DNA of 64,000 nt from Streptomyces griseofuscus (GCF_014673495.1 NZ_CP051006.1:2790001-2854000); one strand, 5' to 3'. Positions 44,651 to 54,300 are shown, counted from the stretch's first letter. Translations and numbers: made by a program. Notes: generated by a model from the letters alone, not told the origin.

Positions 44651-47600
44651 GTGCAGGGACGTTTCAAGAGGGATGGCAGCGCTTCGGCGGAGCCGGAGCC
44701 GCACGACGGGACTGGCCCCATGAAGGGCAGCGCCTCTCCCCAGCACGCCCAGAACCCGGGCCCGACCCCGCCCGGTGAGGGCTCCGACCGCGCACGCCCC
44801 GGCGCGACCGCCCCCTCCGCCAAGGGCTCCGCTTCCGGCAAGGGCAGCGGCGCCTCCGGCAAGGGCTCGGCGAAGCCCGCGGGCGGCGCGTCGTCCGCCA
44901 AGCCCGCCTCGGCCCCGAAGCCCGCGTCGGCGCCGGTCAGTTCCGGCTCGCGCATGGCGCTGCGCAACTGGCGCATCTCGACCCGTCTGGTCTCGCTGCT
45001 GGCGCTCCCCGTGGTCGCGGCGACCTCGCTGGGCGGCCTGCGCATCAACGAGAACCTGAACGACATCCAGCAGCTCGACAACATGAAGCTGCTGACGGAC
45101 ATGACCAAGCAGGCCACCGAGCTGGCCGCCGCGCTCCAGGAGGAGCGCGACCAGTCCGCCGGTCCCATGTCGCACGGCCTCAGCGCGAGCGACTACACGG
45201 TCAAGGGCTACCAGCAGAAGACCGACCGGGCCCGCACCAACTTCCTCGACGCCTCCGAGCAGATCGACGAGGCCAGCAAGGACGGCCAGCTCCAGGGCGT
45301 GCGTGACGCGCTCGTCGGCCTCGCCAACCAGCTGGACGACCTGGCGAAGATCCGCCGGTCCGCCTATGAGTCCAAGGGCAACTCGACCCAGACCATCGAG
45401 TCGTACCACCGGCTGATCACCCAGCTGATCGACCTGTCCCAGGACATGGCCGAGGCGTCCAGCAACCCCGAGATGATCTCGCGCACCCGCGCCCTGGCGG
45501 CGTTCTCCACCGCCAAGGAGTACGCGTCCGTGCAGCGCGCGACCATCGCCGCGGCGCTGCCCTCGACCACCACCAGCAAGGCCGACCTCTCCGAGAACGA
45601 CCGCCTGTACGGCGAGTCGGCGTACGAGAGCGAGAACTCCGAGCTGGCGATCTTCCGCAAGATCTACGCGAGCCAGAACGCGGAGGAGCTGCTCAAGCCG
45701 ATCGACGGCGGCAACAACCCGACGATCGAGTCCGCGGACACCTACGCCAAGCGCGCCTTCGCGCAGCGCGGCGGCCTGTCCGACCTGCCCCCGCGCTCCT
45801 ACCGGGACTGGGTGGACGACAGCTCGACCAAGATCGAGCAGATGAAGAAGATCGAGCACACGCTCCTTGAGGACATGGAGCAGAAGGCGCGCGAGCTCAA
45901 GAGCGCCACCCAGCGCGACGCCATCATCTCCGGTGTGCTGATCCTGCTGGTGCTCGGTGTCTCGCTGGTCGGCGCGTTCGTCGTGGCCCGCTCCATGATC
46001 CGCTCGCTGCGCCGGCTCCAGGAGACCGCCACCACGGTCGCCCAGGAACGCCTGCCCGAGCTGGTCAAGCAGCTCTCCGAGTCCGACCCGCAGGACGTGG
46101 ACACCTCCGTCGAGTCGGTCGGTGTGCACTCCCGGGACGAGATCGGCCAGGTGGCCGCGGCCTTCGACGACGTGCACCGCGAGGCGGTCCGCCTCGCCGC
46201 CGAGCAGGCCCTGCTGCGGGGCAACGTCAACGCGATGTTCACCAACCTCTCGCGCCGCTCCCAGGGTCTGATCCAGCGCCAGCTCTCGCTCATCTCCGAA
46301 CTGGAGTCCCGCGAGGCCGACCCGGACCAGCTGTCCTCGCTGTTCAAGCTGGACCACCTCGCCACCCGTATGCGCCGTAACGGCGAGAACCTCCTCGTCC
46401 TCGCCGGTGAGGAGCCGGGCCGCCGCTGGACCCGTCCGGTGCCGCTGGTCGACGTGCTCCGCGCCGCCGCCTCCGAGGTGGAGCAGTACGAGCGCATCGA
46501 GCTGGCCTCCGTGCCGACGACCGAGGTCGCGGGACGGGTCGTCAACGACCTCGTGCACCTGCTCGCCGAGCTGCTGGAGAACGCCACCTCGTTCTCCTCC
46601 CCGCAGACCAAGGTCAAGGTCACCGGTCACGCGCTGCCCGACGGGCGGGTGCTGATCGAGATCCACGACACCGGCATCGGCCTCTCCCCCGAGGACCTCG
46701 CGGCGATCAACGAGCGACTGGCCTCGCCGCCCACCGTGGACGTCTCCGTCTCCCGCCGCATGGGTCTGTTCGTGGTCGGCCGGCTCTCGCAGCGGCACGG
46801 CATCCGCATCCAGCTGCGCCCGTCCGACTCCGGTGGCACGACCGCGTTGGTCATGCTGCCCGTGGATGTCGCCCAGGGCGGCAAGAAGGCTCCCGGCAAG
46901 CCCGGCGGCCCCGGCGCGGTCGGCGGTCCGGCCGCCGCGCAGGCCGCCGCGGGTGCGGCCGCGGCCCGCCGCGGCGGCGCGGGCGCCCAGGGCGGCGGTG
47001 GTCTGCTCGGCTCCGGCGGCAGCGGTTCGCGCGGCCAGGTCGGCGCCGGCCAGGGTCCCCGGGCCGCGCTGCCCGGCGCGGGCCAGGGCGGCCGTCCCGG
47101 CGCGCCCGGTGGTGCCCCCGGTGCTCCGGGCGGCGCGCGCGGTCCGCAGCAGCGCGGCGGTGCCCCCGGCTTCGGTACCCAGGCGCCGAACGCCCCGCAG
47201 AACCTCCAGGCCGCGAACCCGGCCGCGCCGCAGGGGCTCCAGGCCGCCAACCCGGCCGGTCCCCAGCAGGATCTGTTCGGTGGCCGCGGCTCGCAGCGCG
47301 GCACCGGTGGCGGCGACCAGGGCCGCCAGCCCCAGCTGCCGCCGCGTGGTGGCCCGCGGGCCGAGCTGCCCGGCGGCGACTCCCGGCGCGGCCAGGACTG
47401 GAACGACGGCCGGGCCTCCCTCGACACCCCGCGCGGGCACGACGAGCAGGACCCCTCGGGAACCGCGCAGATGCCGGCGATCGACGACCGGCAGGGTCCG
47501 GGCTCGACCGCGCAGATGCCGCGGATCGATCCGCACGGTCCCGTCCCCACCGGCGACTTCGGCCGCCCCGAGCTGCCCGGCTCCCAGGGTGCGGACCAGT

Positions 47601-48757
47601 ACGGCCGTCCGGAACTCCCGCAGCAGACCGGCCAGTTCGCCCGGCCGGACACCACGGGCCAGTACCAGCGGCCGGACGCCGGTCAGCACACCGGACAGTT
47701 CCAGCGGCCCGAATCCCCGCAGGACACCGGCCAGTTCGCGCGGCCCGACAGCACGGGTCAGTACCAGCGGCCGGACGCGGGCCAGCACACGGGCCAGTTC
47801 CAGCGGCCGGAAGCGCCGCAGCACACCGGCCAGTTCCCGCAGATGGACGCCCCCCAGCACACCGGGCAGTTCCCGCAGGTCGACCCGGGCCGGCACACCG
47901 GTCAGCACACGGGCCAGTTCCCGCAGGCCGAACTCCCGCAGCAGGCCGGGCAGTTCCAGCGCCCCGACGCGAACCAGCGGCCGGACGCGGCGCACCAGCA
48001 GGGGCTGTACGACGCTCAGGGCGGGCAGCAGGACAACGGCTCGTACGTGCGCTCGGACGTCTTCGGGACCCCGGCCCGCCCGGACGAGCCCGCCCAGGAC
48101 GCCGGCCGGTACGCGGCCCCGGGTGCCTATGACAACAGCGGCACCGGACAGCACGCGCTGCCCGGCCGTGCCGACCCGGCGCACACCGGGCAGTTCGAGC
48201 GCCCGCAGCCGCCGGTCCGTAACGACTTCGGCGCCCCGCGCCCGCCGGCCCCGCAGCAGGTGCCGGCTCACCAGGAGCGCCCGGTGCGCGAGCCGGAGGC
48301 GCTGCCGCCGGCCAGCGGTCCGGGTGACGGTCGTACCCCGCTGTTCGACACGCTGGAGACCAACTGGTTCCACGGCGCGGCCGGGCAGCAGCAGGGCCAG
48401 CAGCAGGGGGCGCCCGCCGAGCAGCAGCAGCCGCAGGCGCCGCAGCGCGACGCGGCCGCCACCGGCTCGTGGCGGGCCTCTCCGAACGACGAACTCGTGC
48501 GGCAGGCGGAGCGGGTACGCCAGCCCGCGGCGGGCGGTATCACCACGTCCGGTCTGCCGCGCCGGGTGCCCAGGGCGAACCTGGTGCCGGGCACGGCTCA
48601 GCAGCAACAGCACCAAACAGGTCCGCAGGTCTCCCGTGCGCCCGACGACGTACGCGGCCGGCTGACCAATCTCCGTCGGGGCATCGCCCAGGGTCGTCAG
48701 GCCGGTACCGGTCAGACGGGCAGCTACCCGAGCCCCACTCACCAGCAGGAGCGTTAG
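44651..48757 (+). CDS. cvnA: Conservon sensor kinase CvnA (first conservon)
   Basis: A 1368-residue membrane sensor from GTG 44651 (QGRFKRDGSAS start). After a Gly/Ser/Ala/Lys-rich cytoplasmic leader, TM1 is at about 110-131, then a helical extracytoplasmic nitrate/nitrite-sensing-like domain, TM2 at about 423-450, HAMP, an H-box-like KLDHLATRMRR, and a HATPase_c domain (about 617-740: HLLAELLENATSFSSPQTKV, DTGIGLS, GLFVVGRLSQRHG). A 620-residue disordered tail follows with Gly/Ala/Gln-rich parts, many TGQF/TGQY repeats (about 990-1107), and a closing SGLPRRVPRANLVPG box. Conservon proteins act with the B, C and D partners below as a GPCR-like module. The stop is directly followed by cvnB. 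Confidence 0.9.
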   Translation: MQGRFKRDGSASAEPEPHDGTGPMKGSASPQHAQNPGPTPPGEGSDRARPGATAPSAKGSASGKGSGASGKGSAKPAGGASSAKPASAPKPASAPVSSGSRMALRNWRISTRLVSLLALPVVAATSLGGLRINENLNDIQQLDNMKLLTDMTKQATELAAALQEERDQSAGPMSHGLSASDYTVKGYQQKTDRARTNFLDASEQIDEASKDGQLQGVRDALVGLANQLDDLAKIRRSAYESKGNSTQTIESYHRLITQLIDLSQDMAEASSNPEMISRTRALAAFSTAKEYASVQRATIAAALPSTTTSKADLSENDRLYGESAYESENSELAIFRKIYASQNAEELLKPIDGGNNPTIESADTYAKRAFAQRGGLSDLPPRSYRDWVDDSSTKIEQMKKIEHTLLEDMEQKARELKSATQRDAIISGVLILLVLGVSLVGAFVVARSMIRSLRRLQETATTVAQERLPELVKQLSESDPQDVDTSVESVGVHSRDEIGQVAAAFDDVHREAVRLAAEQALLRGNVNAMFTNLSRRSQGLIQRQLSLISELESREADPDQLSSLFKLDHLATRMRRNGENLLVLAGEEPGRRWTRPVPLVDVLRAAASEVEQYERIELASVPTTEVAGRVVNDLVHLLAELLENATSFSSPQTKVKVTGHALPDGRVLIEIHDTGIGLSPEDLAAINERLASPPTVDVSVSRRMGLFVVGRLSQRHGIRIQLRPSDSGGTTALVMLPVDVAQGGKKAPGKPGGPGAVGGPAAAQAAAGAAAARRGGAGAQGGGGLLGSGGSGSRGQVGAGQGPRAALPGAGQGGRPGAPGGAPGAPGGARGPQQRGGAPGFGTQAPNAPQNLQAANPAAPQGLQAANPAGPQQDLFGGRGSQRGTGGGDQGRQPQLPPRGGPRAELPGGDSRRGQDWNDGRASLDTPRGHDEQDPSGTAQMPAIDDRQGPGSTAQMPRIDPHGPVPTGDFGRPELPGSQGADQYGRPELPQQTGQFARPDTTGQYQRPDAGQHTGQFQRPESPQDTGQFARPDSTGQYQRPDAGQHTGQFQRPEAPQHTGQFPQMDAPQHTGQFPQVDPGRHTGQHTGQFPQAELPQQAGQFQRPDANQRPDAAHQQGLYDAQGGQQDNGSYVRSDVFGTPARPDEPAQDAGRYAAPGAYDNSGTGQHALPGRADPAHTGQFERPQPPVRNDFGAPRPPAPQQVPAHQERPVREPEALPPASGPGDGRTPLFDTLETNWFHGAAGQQQGQQQGAPAEQQQPQAPQRDAAATGSWRASPNDELVRQAERVRQPAAGGITTSGLPRRVPRANLVPGTAQQQQHQTGPQVSRAPDDVRGRLTNLRRGIAQGRQAGTGQTGSYPSPTHQQER
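47620..47970 (+). repeat. TGQF/TGQY tandem repeats in cvnA (first copy)
   Basis: About ten units such as TGQFARPD, TGQYQRPDAGQH, TGQFQRPESPQD and TGQFPQMDAPQH, 12-18 residues each. Corresponding codons are highly similar, so length variation between strains is expected. Confidence 0.8.
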
Positions 48758-49180
48758 TTGAGTCCGATGAGCCAGGCGGCACAGAACCTGAACTGGTTGA
48801 TCACCAACTTCGTGGACAACACCCCCGGGGTGTCCCACACGGTGGTGGTCTCCGCCGACGGCCTGCTGCTGGCGATGTCCGAGGGCTTCCCGCGGGACCG
48901 CGCCGATCAGCTGGCGGCCGTCGCCTCCGGTCTGACCTCGCTGACGGCCGGTGCCTCCCGGATCTTCGAGGGCGGCACGGTGGCCCAGACGGTCGTGGAG
49001 ATGGAGCGGGGGTTCCTCTTCCTGATGTCGATCTCGGACGGGTCTTCCCTCGCGGTACTGGCCCACCCGGAGTGCGACATCGGCCTGGTGGGCTACGAGA
49101 TGGCACTGCTCGTCGACCGCGCGGGGGCGGTCCTCACCCCGGACCTGCGCGCCGAACTACAGGGCAGTCTGCTCCACTGA
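48758..49180 (+). CDS. cvnB: Roadblock/LC7 protein CvnB (first conservon)
   Basis: A 140-residue Roadblock/LC7-domain protein: SQAAQNLNWLITNFVDNTPG, VVVSADGLLLAMSEGF, and LAVLAHPECDIGLVGYEMAL. Roadblock proteins regulate small GTPases, here CvnD. Start: TTG 48758, directly after the cvnA stop, has AGGAG six bases upstream; the second copy uses GTG at the matching position, which supports this rare start over the ATG at 48767. Confidence 0.92.
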   Translation: MSPMSQAAQNLNWLITNFVDNTPGVSHTVVVSADGLLLAMSEGFPRDRADQLAAVASGLTSLTAGASRIFEGGTVAQTVVEMERGFLFLMSISDGSSLAVLAHPECDIGLVGYEMALLVDRAGAVLTPDLRAELQGSLLH

Positions 49181-49291
49181 CCGGCCCCGGCACCACACAC
49201 CTCACCAAAACACCGTCCGGCCGCCACAAACCCCCCACCGGCCCCGTCAGACGGCTTGACTGACCGACTTGCTGTCCCGCCCGGAGGATCC

Positions 49292-49690
49292 ATGACCCCG
49301 CCCACCGCCCATCACGATCCGTACGCGGAACCGTACGGTGACGAGGGCGACCAGCCGCTGGTGCGTCCCTACGCCATGACCGGCGGCCGGACCCGGCCGC
49401 GTTACCAGCTCGCCATCGAGGCGCTGATCAGCACCACGGCCGACCCCGCAGCGCTCATGGGGCTGCTTCCCGAGCACCAGCGGATCTGCCACCTGTGCCG
49501 TGAGGTCAAGTCGGTGGCCGAGGTCTCCGCGCTGCTGAACATGCCACTGGGAGTGGCCCGGATCCTGGTCGCCGACCTGGCCGAGGCCGGCCTGGTCGCC
49601 ATCCACCAGCCGGGCGGGGACGAGAACAACGGCGGCGCTCCGGACGTGACGCTGCTCGAAAGGGTGCTCAGTGGACTTCGCAAGCTCTGA
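49292..49690 (+). CDS. cvnC: DUF742 protein CvnC (first conservon)
   Basis: A 132-residue DUF742 protein. PLVRPYAMTGGRTRPRYQL and the winged-helix-like LPEHQRICHLCREVKSVAEV to LGVARILVADLAEAGLV are family-defining; the CHLC cysteines are conserved-looking. ATG 49292 has GGAGG upstream. It overlaps cvnD by 20 bp, indicating coupled translation. CvnC binds other conservon proteins; its fold suggests a nucleic-acid or protein adaptor. Confidence 0.92.
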   Translation: MTPPTAHHDPYAEPYGDEGDQPLVRPYAMTGGRTRPRYQLAIEALISTTADPAALMGLLPEHQRICHLCREVKSVAEVSALLNMPLGVARILVADLAEAGLVAIHQPGGDENNGGAPDVTLLERVLSGLRKL

Positions 49691-50246
49691 CGCGGGACGG
49701 GCCACCACCTCGGCGAAGATCGTGGTGGCGGGCGGCTTCGGCGTGGGCAAGACCACGTTCGTCGGCGCCGTCTCTGAGATCAACCCGCTGCGCACGGAGG
49801 CCGTGATGACCTCGGCCTCGGCCGGCATCGACGACCTCACCCACACCGGGGACAAGACCACCACCACGGTGGCCATGGACTTCGGCCGTATCACCCTGGA
49901 CCAGGACCTCATCCTGTACCTGTTCGGTACGCCGGGTCAGGACCGCTTCTGGTTCATGTGGGACGACCTCGTCCGCGGCGCGATCGGCGCGGTGGTTCTC
50001 GTCGACACCCGGAGGCTCGCCGACTGCTTCCCGGCCGTCGACTACTTCGAGAACAGCGGCCTGCCCTTCGTCATCGCCCTCAACGGCTTCGACGGTCACC
50101 AGCCGTACACGCCGGACGAGGTGCGCGAGGCACTCCAGATCGGACCCGACACCCCGATCATCACCACCGACGCCCGGCACCGCGCCGACGCGAAGAGCGC
50201 GCTGATCACGCTGGTCGAGCACGCGCTGATGGCGCGGCTGCGCTAG
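49671..50246 (+). CDS. cvnD: Ras-like GTPase CvnD (first conservon)
   Basis: A 191-residue GTPase. P-loop GGFGVGKTTFVGA, G3-like LFGTPGQDRFWFMWDD, and at the G4 position NGFDG rather than NKxD, a family peculiarity. C-terminal helix ends EHALMARLR. It would be the output switch regulated by CvnA-CvnB. GTG 49671 overlaps cvnC by 20 bp. Over 140 bp it is base-identical with the second cvnD. A hairpin terminator follows. Confidence 0.93.
   Translation: MDFASSDAGRATTSAKIVVAGGFGVGKTTFVGAVSEINPLRTEAVMTSASAGIDDLTHTGDKTTTTVAMDFGRITLDQDLILYLFGTPGQDRFWFMWDDLVRGAIGAVVLVDTRRLADCFPAVDYFENSGLPFVIALNGFDGHQPYTPDEVREALQIGPDTPIITTDARHRADAKSALITLVEHALMARLR
49851..49990 (+). repeat. 140-bp block identical to 55170-55309 (cvnD copy 1)
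   Basis: Every base matches the second cvnD in this span; 49998-50095 is also identical over 98 bp. Differences elsewhere are mostly synonymous. Confidence 0.9.
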
Positions 50247-50261
50247 CGCTCAAGTGCGACA

Positions 50262-50287
50262 CCCCGTACGGCAGTTGCCGTGCGGGG
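50262..50287 (+). terminator. Terminator after the first conservon
   Basis: 12-bp stem CCCCGTACGGCA/TGCCGTGCGGGG with one G-U pair and a 2-nt loop opening to four, 15 bp past cvnD. Confidence 0.65.
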
Positions 50288-50408
50288 GCCGCGCGGGGCC
50301 GACTGTGGCATTTGACACGGTGGGCCACGGTGTTCATAACAGTTCGGCAGAGGAATCGCCCGATTCCACCACGCGACGCGGTCACCCGATGCCGCTGCGC
50401 GCACAATC

Positions 50409-50428
50409 GCCCCGCCTTTTGGCGGGGC
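50409..50428 (+). terminator. Hairpin 200 bp upstream of the second cvnA
   Basis: GCCCCGCC-TTTT-GGCGGGGC perfect 8-bp stem followed by pyrimidine-rich CTCGCTCTTTAT. It may end read-through or act as an attenuator in the leader of the second conservon. Confidence 0.5.
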
Positions 50429-50627
50429 TCGCTCTTTATGACCGTTTTATCTCTCGTTTACAGCCGAACCGGCACGGGGTTTCCACTGTTTGGAAGTGCG
50501 CTGGTCCACGTGCTGGAATGCCTGAACTGCCCCATGGTCCCTGACGTACTGCGTCGTCGTCGGCCGAACGGGCTCTGAGAGACTGCGGCACGACGTAGGT
50601 GCCGACCGCCGAGAGGTTGTTGGTCGA

Positions 50628-53600
50628 GTGAGGCGAAGCAAGAACGGTCCCGAGCCGTCGGCACGGGGCAACTTCACCCCGCCGCCGCGCGCCGCGGCAC
50701 CCGCCCCGGCATCGGGTGCGGAGCCGGCGGACACTCCCGCGCCGAGCGGTGGCCGTTTCTCCCCGCGCAACTGGCGGGTGCCCACCAGGCTGAACGCGAT
50801 CCTGCTCATACCCGCGGCCGTCGGCCTGGTCATGGGCGGCTTCCAGGTGAACAGCTCGATCGACACCTGGCAGCAGGCCCGGGACGCCGAGAACACCGCC
50901 CGGCTGGTGCGCGCGGCCCTCGTCTACGCGGACGCCGTGGAGAACGAGCGCGACATCACCGCCGAGCCGCTCCTGCTGAACAAGAAGGACAGCAAGAGCA
51001 AGGCGACGATCGAGAACGCGCGCAAGGCCACCGACGAGGCCGCCGCCGGTTTCACCGAGGCGACCAAGAGCATGCCGCACACGCCCGGTCTTGAGCGCCG
51101 GCTGAAGCTGTTCCGCAAGGCCGAGCCCGAGATCCAGGTCCTGCGCAAGACCGCCTACACCTCCAAGCTCACCGGCGTGCAGACCGAAGAGGCGTACGTC
51201 GAGGTCGCCCACCCCCTGATGGAGTTCGCCAACGAGCTCGGCCTGGGCACCGGCAACATCACCTCGTACGGCCGTACCGTCTACGCCATGTCGCTGACCA
51301 AGGCGGCGCTGTCGCTGGAGCGGTCCATCGGCACGCATCTGCTGGTCAAGCCGGGCCCGGACGCGCCGAACCTCTCCACCCAGCGGGTCTCCCTGGCCTC
51401 GTACGCCTACCTTGAGCGCATCGCGATCGAGGAGTACCAGGGCGGTGGCACCGCCCAGGACTCGCAGGTGCTGGCCGACGCGCAGAAGAAGGTCATGGCG
51501 GACGCCAAGGCCGAGGCCGCGCAGGCCCAGCAGGACGACCCGAACTACGTGCCGCCGCCGAGCAATCCGAACAGCATGGTCTCGGCGCTGGCCACCATGA
51601 AGGACACCAGCCGGGCCACCCGTGACGCGCTCGCCGCGAACGGTGTCAGCGCCCAGAACTGGTACGCGGTCAACACGCTCAAGTACAAGGCGTACCGCAA
51701 GATCGAGTCGGACATGGCCGACAAGGCCGTGAACGAGGCGTCCGGCATCGCCGACGACGCCCGTACCTCCGCGATCATCACCGGCACCATCGTGGTCATC
51801 GCCCTGCTGCTCGCCTTCCTGCTGGCCGGTGCGGTCGCCCGGCAGATGAGCCGCGCGATGCGCCAGCTGCGCAACGCGGCCTTCGGCATCGCCGAGCAGC
51901 GTCTGCCGATGCTGGTCGACCAGCTCTCGCGCACCGACCCCGGCCGGGTCGACACCCGGGTCGCCCCGATCCCGATCCACACCAAGGACGAGATCGGCGA
52001 GGTCGCCCGCGCCTTCGACCAGGTGCACCGCGAGGCGATCCGGCTCGCCTCCGAGCAGGCCCTGCTGCGGGGCAACATCAACGCGATCTTCACCAACCTG
52101 TCGCAGCGCAACCAGTCGCTGATCGAGGGCCAGTTGACCCTGATCACCGACCTGGAGAACAACGAGGCCGACCCGGACCAGCTGGAGAACCTCTTCAAGC
52201 TGGACCATCTGGCCACCCGTATGCGCCGCAACGGCGAGAACCTCCTGGTCCTCGCCGGCGAGGAGCCCGGCCGCCGCTGGGACCAGCCGGTCCCGCTGGT
52301 CGACGTGCTGCGGGCCGCCTCCTCCGAGGTGGAGCAGTACGAGCGCATCGAGCTGTCCGGTGTCCCGGAGGCCGAGATCCACGGCCGCGCCGTCACCGAC
52401 CTCGTGCACCTGCTGGCCGAGCTGCTGGAGAACGCCACCACGTTCTCCTCGCCGCAGACCAAGGTCAAGGTCACCGCGACCCGGCTGCCCGACGGCCGGG
52501 TCATGGTCGAGATCCACGACAAGGGCATCGGCCTGACCGCCGAGGACTTCGCGGACATCAACCACAAGCTGGCCAACCCGCCGACCGTGGACGCCGCGAT
52601 CTCCCAGCGCATGGGCCTGTTCGTGGTCGGCCGGCTGTCCGACCGGCACGGCATCCGGGTCCAGCTGCGCCCCTCGGGCGAGCAGGCCGGCACCACCTCG
52701 CTGGTCATGCTGCCGGACGCGATCACGCACGGCGGTGGCGGCGACACCTCGCTGGAGCGCGAGGAGTTCACGGTCTCGCAGATCATCCCGGAGCAGCAGT
52801 TCCAGGCGGCGCGCCCGGAGGTGGCGCAGCCGCTGCGCACGGCCGCCGAACTCGGCTTCGACGACAGCCAGTACACCGAGGTCCCCGACGACATCCGCGA
52901 CCTGGACCCGGTCGGCCGTTCGCTGCACCGCGAGGGGCGCCGCGCCGCCCTGGAGGCGCAGACCCACGGCCAGCCGCAGCCGGCCGAGCGGCGCCAGGAC
53001 ACCGGCGAGACCTACGCCGAGCCGCTGTTCGAGCAGCAGAGCACCGGCTACCCCGAGCAGCCGCAGCAGCCGCAGCAGCCGTACGAGGAGACTCCGTACC
53101 AGGAGGCCGGGTACCAGGAGCAGGCGTACCAGGAGCCGTACACGGAGACGCCGTCCGCGTCCTACGAGCGGTCGTACGACGGGCAGTACTACCCCCAGAA
53201 CGGTGAACTGCCGGGCGCGGAGGGCTACTCGGCGAACGGCGGCTACCCGCAGAACGGCTATGCGGAGCCCGCCTACCAGGGCGACTGGCAGCAGCAGAAC
53301 GCCTACCAGAACGGCTACCCGGCCCATTACGCTCCGGAAACGGAATCCGCGCCGGCCGACGCGAGTGAGCAGAACCGCGTAGGCTTCGACAGTCCCGGGG
53401 CGGTCGCTCCCGCCGCGCACGAGCTGACCGACGCCGGGCTGCCCCGCCGGGGATCCGTCCCGAACGGTTTCGACGGCGCGGCCCCCGCGCAGCAGGAGAC
53501 GCCGGCTGCCGCACCGGGCAACACCGGTGACGGCGAATGGCGTTCGGCGGACGACGGCGACGGAGACGACGACTGGCGTTCGGCGAACGACGAGCGCTGG

Positions 53601-53876
53601 CAGCAGGCTTCCCAGCTGCGCAAGCCCAAGGCAGGCGGGGTCACCGCCTCCGGGCTGCCGCGGCGGGTGCCCAAGGCCAACCTGGTCGAGGGCAGCGCCG
53701 AAACCACCCCCCAGGGAGGCCCCCAGGTCTCCCGCGCCCCGGAGGACGTCCGGGGCAGGCTGAGCAACCTGCGCCGGGGCGTCCAGCGCGGGCGCAGCGC
53801 AGGCACCGAAACGAACGGCCAGGCCACTGGGAACCAACACAGTGGTCCTGACAGCACCTACAACCAGGAGCGTTAG
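50628..53876 (+). CDS. cvnA: Conservon sensor kinase CvnA (second conservon)
   Basis: A 1082-residue paralogue of the first CvnA. TM1 at about 53-73, TM2 at about 382-405, HAMP, the shared EQALLRGNINAIFTNLS helix, LDHLATRMRR, and HATPase_c (about 568-698: ELLENATTFSSPQTKV, DKGIGLT, GLFVVGRLSDRHG). The extracytoplasmic part differs from the first copy, with GGGTAQDSQVL and a Pro-rich NYVPPPSNPNS loop, so ligand specificity probably differs. The disordered tail is Glu/Tyr/Gln/Pro-rich instead of TGQF-rich, ending in SGLPRRVPKANLVEG. GTG 50628. Confidence 0.9.
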   Translation: MRRSKNGPEPSARGNFTPPPRAAAPAPASGAEPADTPAPSGGRFSPRNWRVPTRLNAILLIPAAVGLVMGGFQVNSSIDTWQQARDAENTARLVRAALVYADAVENERDITAEPLLLNKKDSKSKATIENARKATDEAAAGFTEATKSMPHTPGLERRLKLFRKAEPEIQVLRKTAYTSKLTGVQTEEAYVEVAHPLMEFANELGLGTGNITSYGRTVYAMSLTKAALSLERSIGTHLLVKPGPDAPNLSTQRVSLASYAYLERIAIEEYQGGGTAQDSQVLADAQKKVMADAKAEAAQAQQDDPNYVPPPSNPNSMVSALATMKDTSRATRDALAANGVSAQNWYAVNTLKYKAYRKIESDMADKAVNEASGIADDARTSAIITGTIVVIALLLAFLLAGAVARQMSRAMRQLRNAAFGIAEQRLPMLVDQLSRTDPGRVDTRVAPIPIHTKDEIGEVARAFDQVHREAIRLASEQALLRGNINAIFTNLSQRNQSLIEGQLTLITDLENNEADPDQLENLFKLDHLATRMRRNGENLLVLAGEEPGRRWDQPVPLVDVLRAASSEVEQYERIELSGVPEAEIHGRAVTDLVHLLAELLENATTFSSPQTKVKVTATRLPDGRVMVEIHDKGIGLTAEDFADINHKLANPPTVDAAISQRMGLFVVGRLSDRHGIRVQLRPSGEQAGTTSLVMLPDAITHGGGGDTSLEREEFTVSQIIPEQQFQAARPEVAQPLRTAAELGFDDSQYTEVPDDIRDLDPVGRSLHREGRRAALEAQTHGQPQPAERRQDTGETYAEPLFEQQSTGYPEQPQQPQQPYEETPYQEAGYQEQAYQEPYTETPSASYERSYDGQYYPQNGELPGAEGYSANGGYPQNGYAEPAYQGDWQQQNAYQNGYPAHYAPETESAPADASEQNRVGFDSPGAVAPAAHELTDAGLPRRGSVPNGFDGAAPAQQETPAAAPGNTGDGEWRSADDGDGDDDWRSANDERWQQASQLRKPKAGGVTASGLPRRVPKANLVEGSAETTPQGGPQVSRAPEDVRGRLSNLRRGVQRGRSAGTETNGQATGNQHSGPDSTYNQER

Positions 53877-53877
53877 T

Positions 53878-54300
53878 GTGAGCCCGATGAGCCAGGCGGC
53901 ACAGAACCTGAACTGGTTGATCACCAACTTCGTGGACAACACCCCGGGGGTGTCCCACACGGTGGTGGTCTCCGCCGACGGACTCCTTCTGGCGATGTCC
54001 GAAGGCTTCCCTCGTGACCGCGCCGACCAGCTCGCCGCCGTCGCCTCCGGCCTGACCTCGCTGACCGCCGGTGCCTCGCGCATCTTCGAGGGCGGCAGCG
54101 TCAACCAGACGGTTGTGGAGATGGAGCGGGGATTCCTCTTCCTCATGTCCATCTCGGACGGATCGTCCCTCGCGGTCCTGGCCCACCCGGAAGCGGACAT
54201 CGGCCTCATCGGGTACGAGATGGCCCTGCTGGTGGACCGCGCGGGCACGGTTCTCACCCCGGATCTCCGCGCGGAGCTCCAGGGCAGCCTTCTCAACTAG
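53878..54300 (+). CDS. cvnB: Roadblock/LC7 protein CvnB (second conservon)
   Basis: A 140-residue Roadblock/LC7 protein, nearly the same as the first. It starts GTG 53878 (SPMSQAAQNLNWLITN), 1 bp after the cvnA stop, with AGGAG upstream. Substitutions are few, for example TVAQ to SVNQ and EC to EA in LAHPExDIGL. Confidence 0.93.
   Translation: MSPMSQAAQNLNWLITNFVDNTPGVSHTVVVSADGLLLAMSEGFPRDRADQLAAVASGLTSLTAGASRIFEGGSVNQTVVEMERGFLFLMSISDGSSLAVLAHPEADIGLIGYEMALLVDRAGTVLTPDLRAELQGSLLN

Larger units (their letters stand above)
50247..50627. other. Intergenic region between the two conservons
   Basis: 381 bp. It holds the first-conservon terminator (50262-50287) and a further hairpin at 50409-50428; the promoter of the second conservon must lie between about 50290 and 50600. 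No gene is supported. Confidence 0.55.

Noticed and set aside
44648..54296. Very long minus-strand frames (1472 and 1286 codons) across both conservons
   Set aside because: Mirror images of the cvnA codon bias, dominated by Arg, Leu, Val and Gly; no ribosome sites or family motifs.
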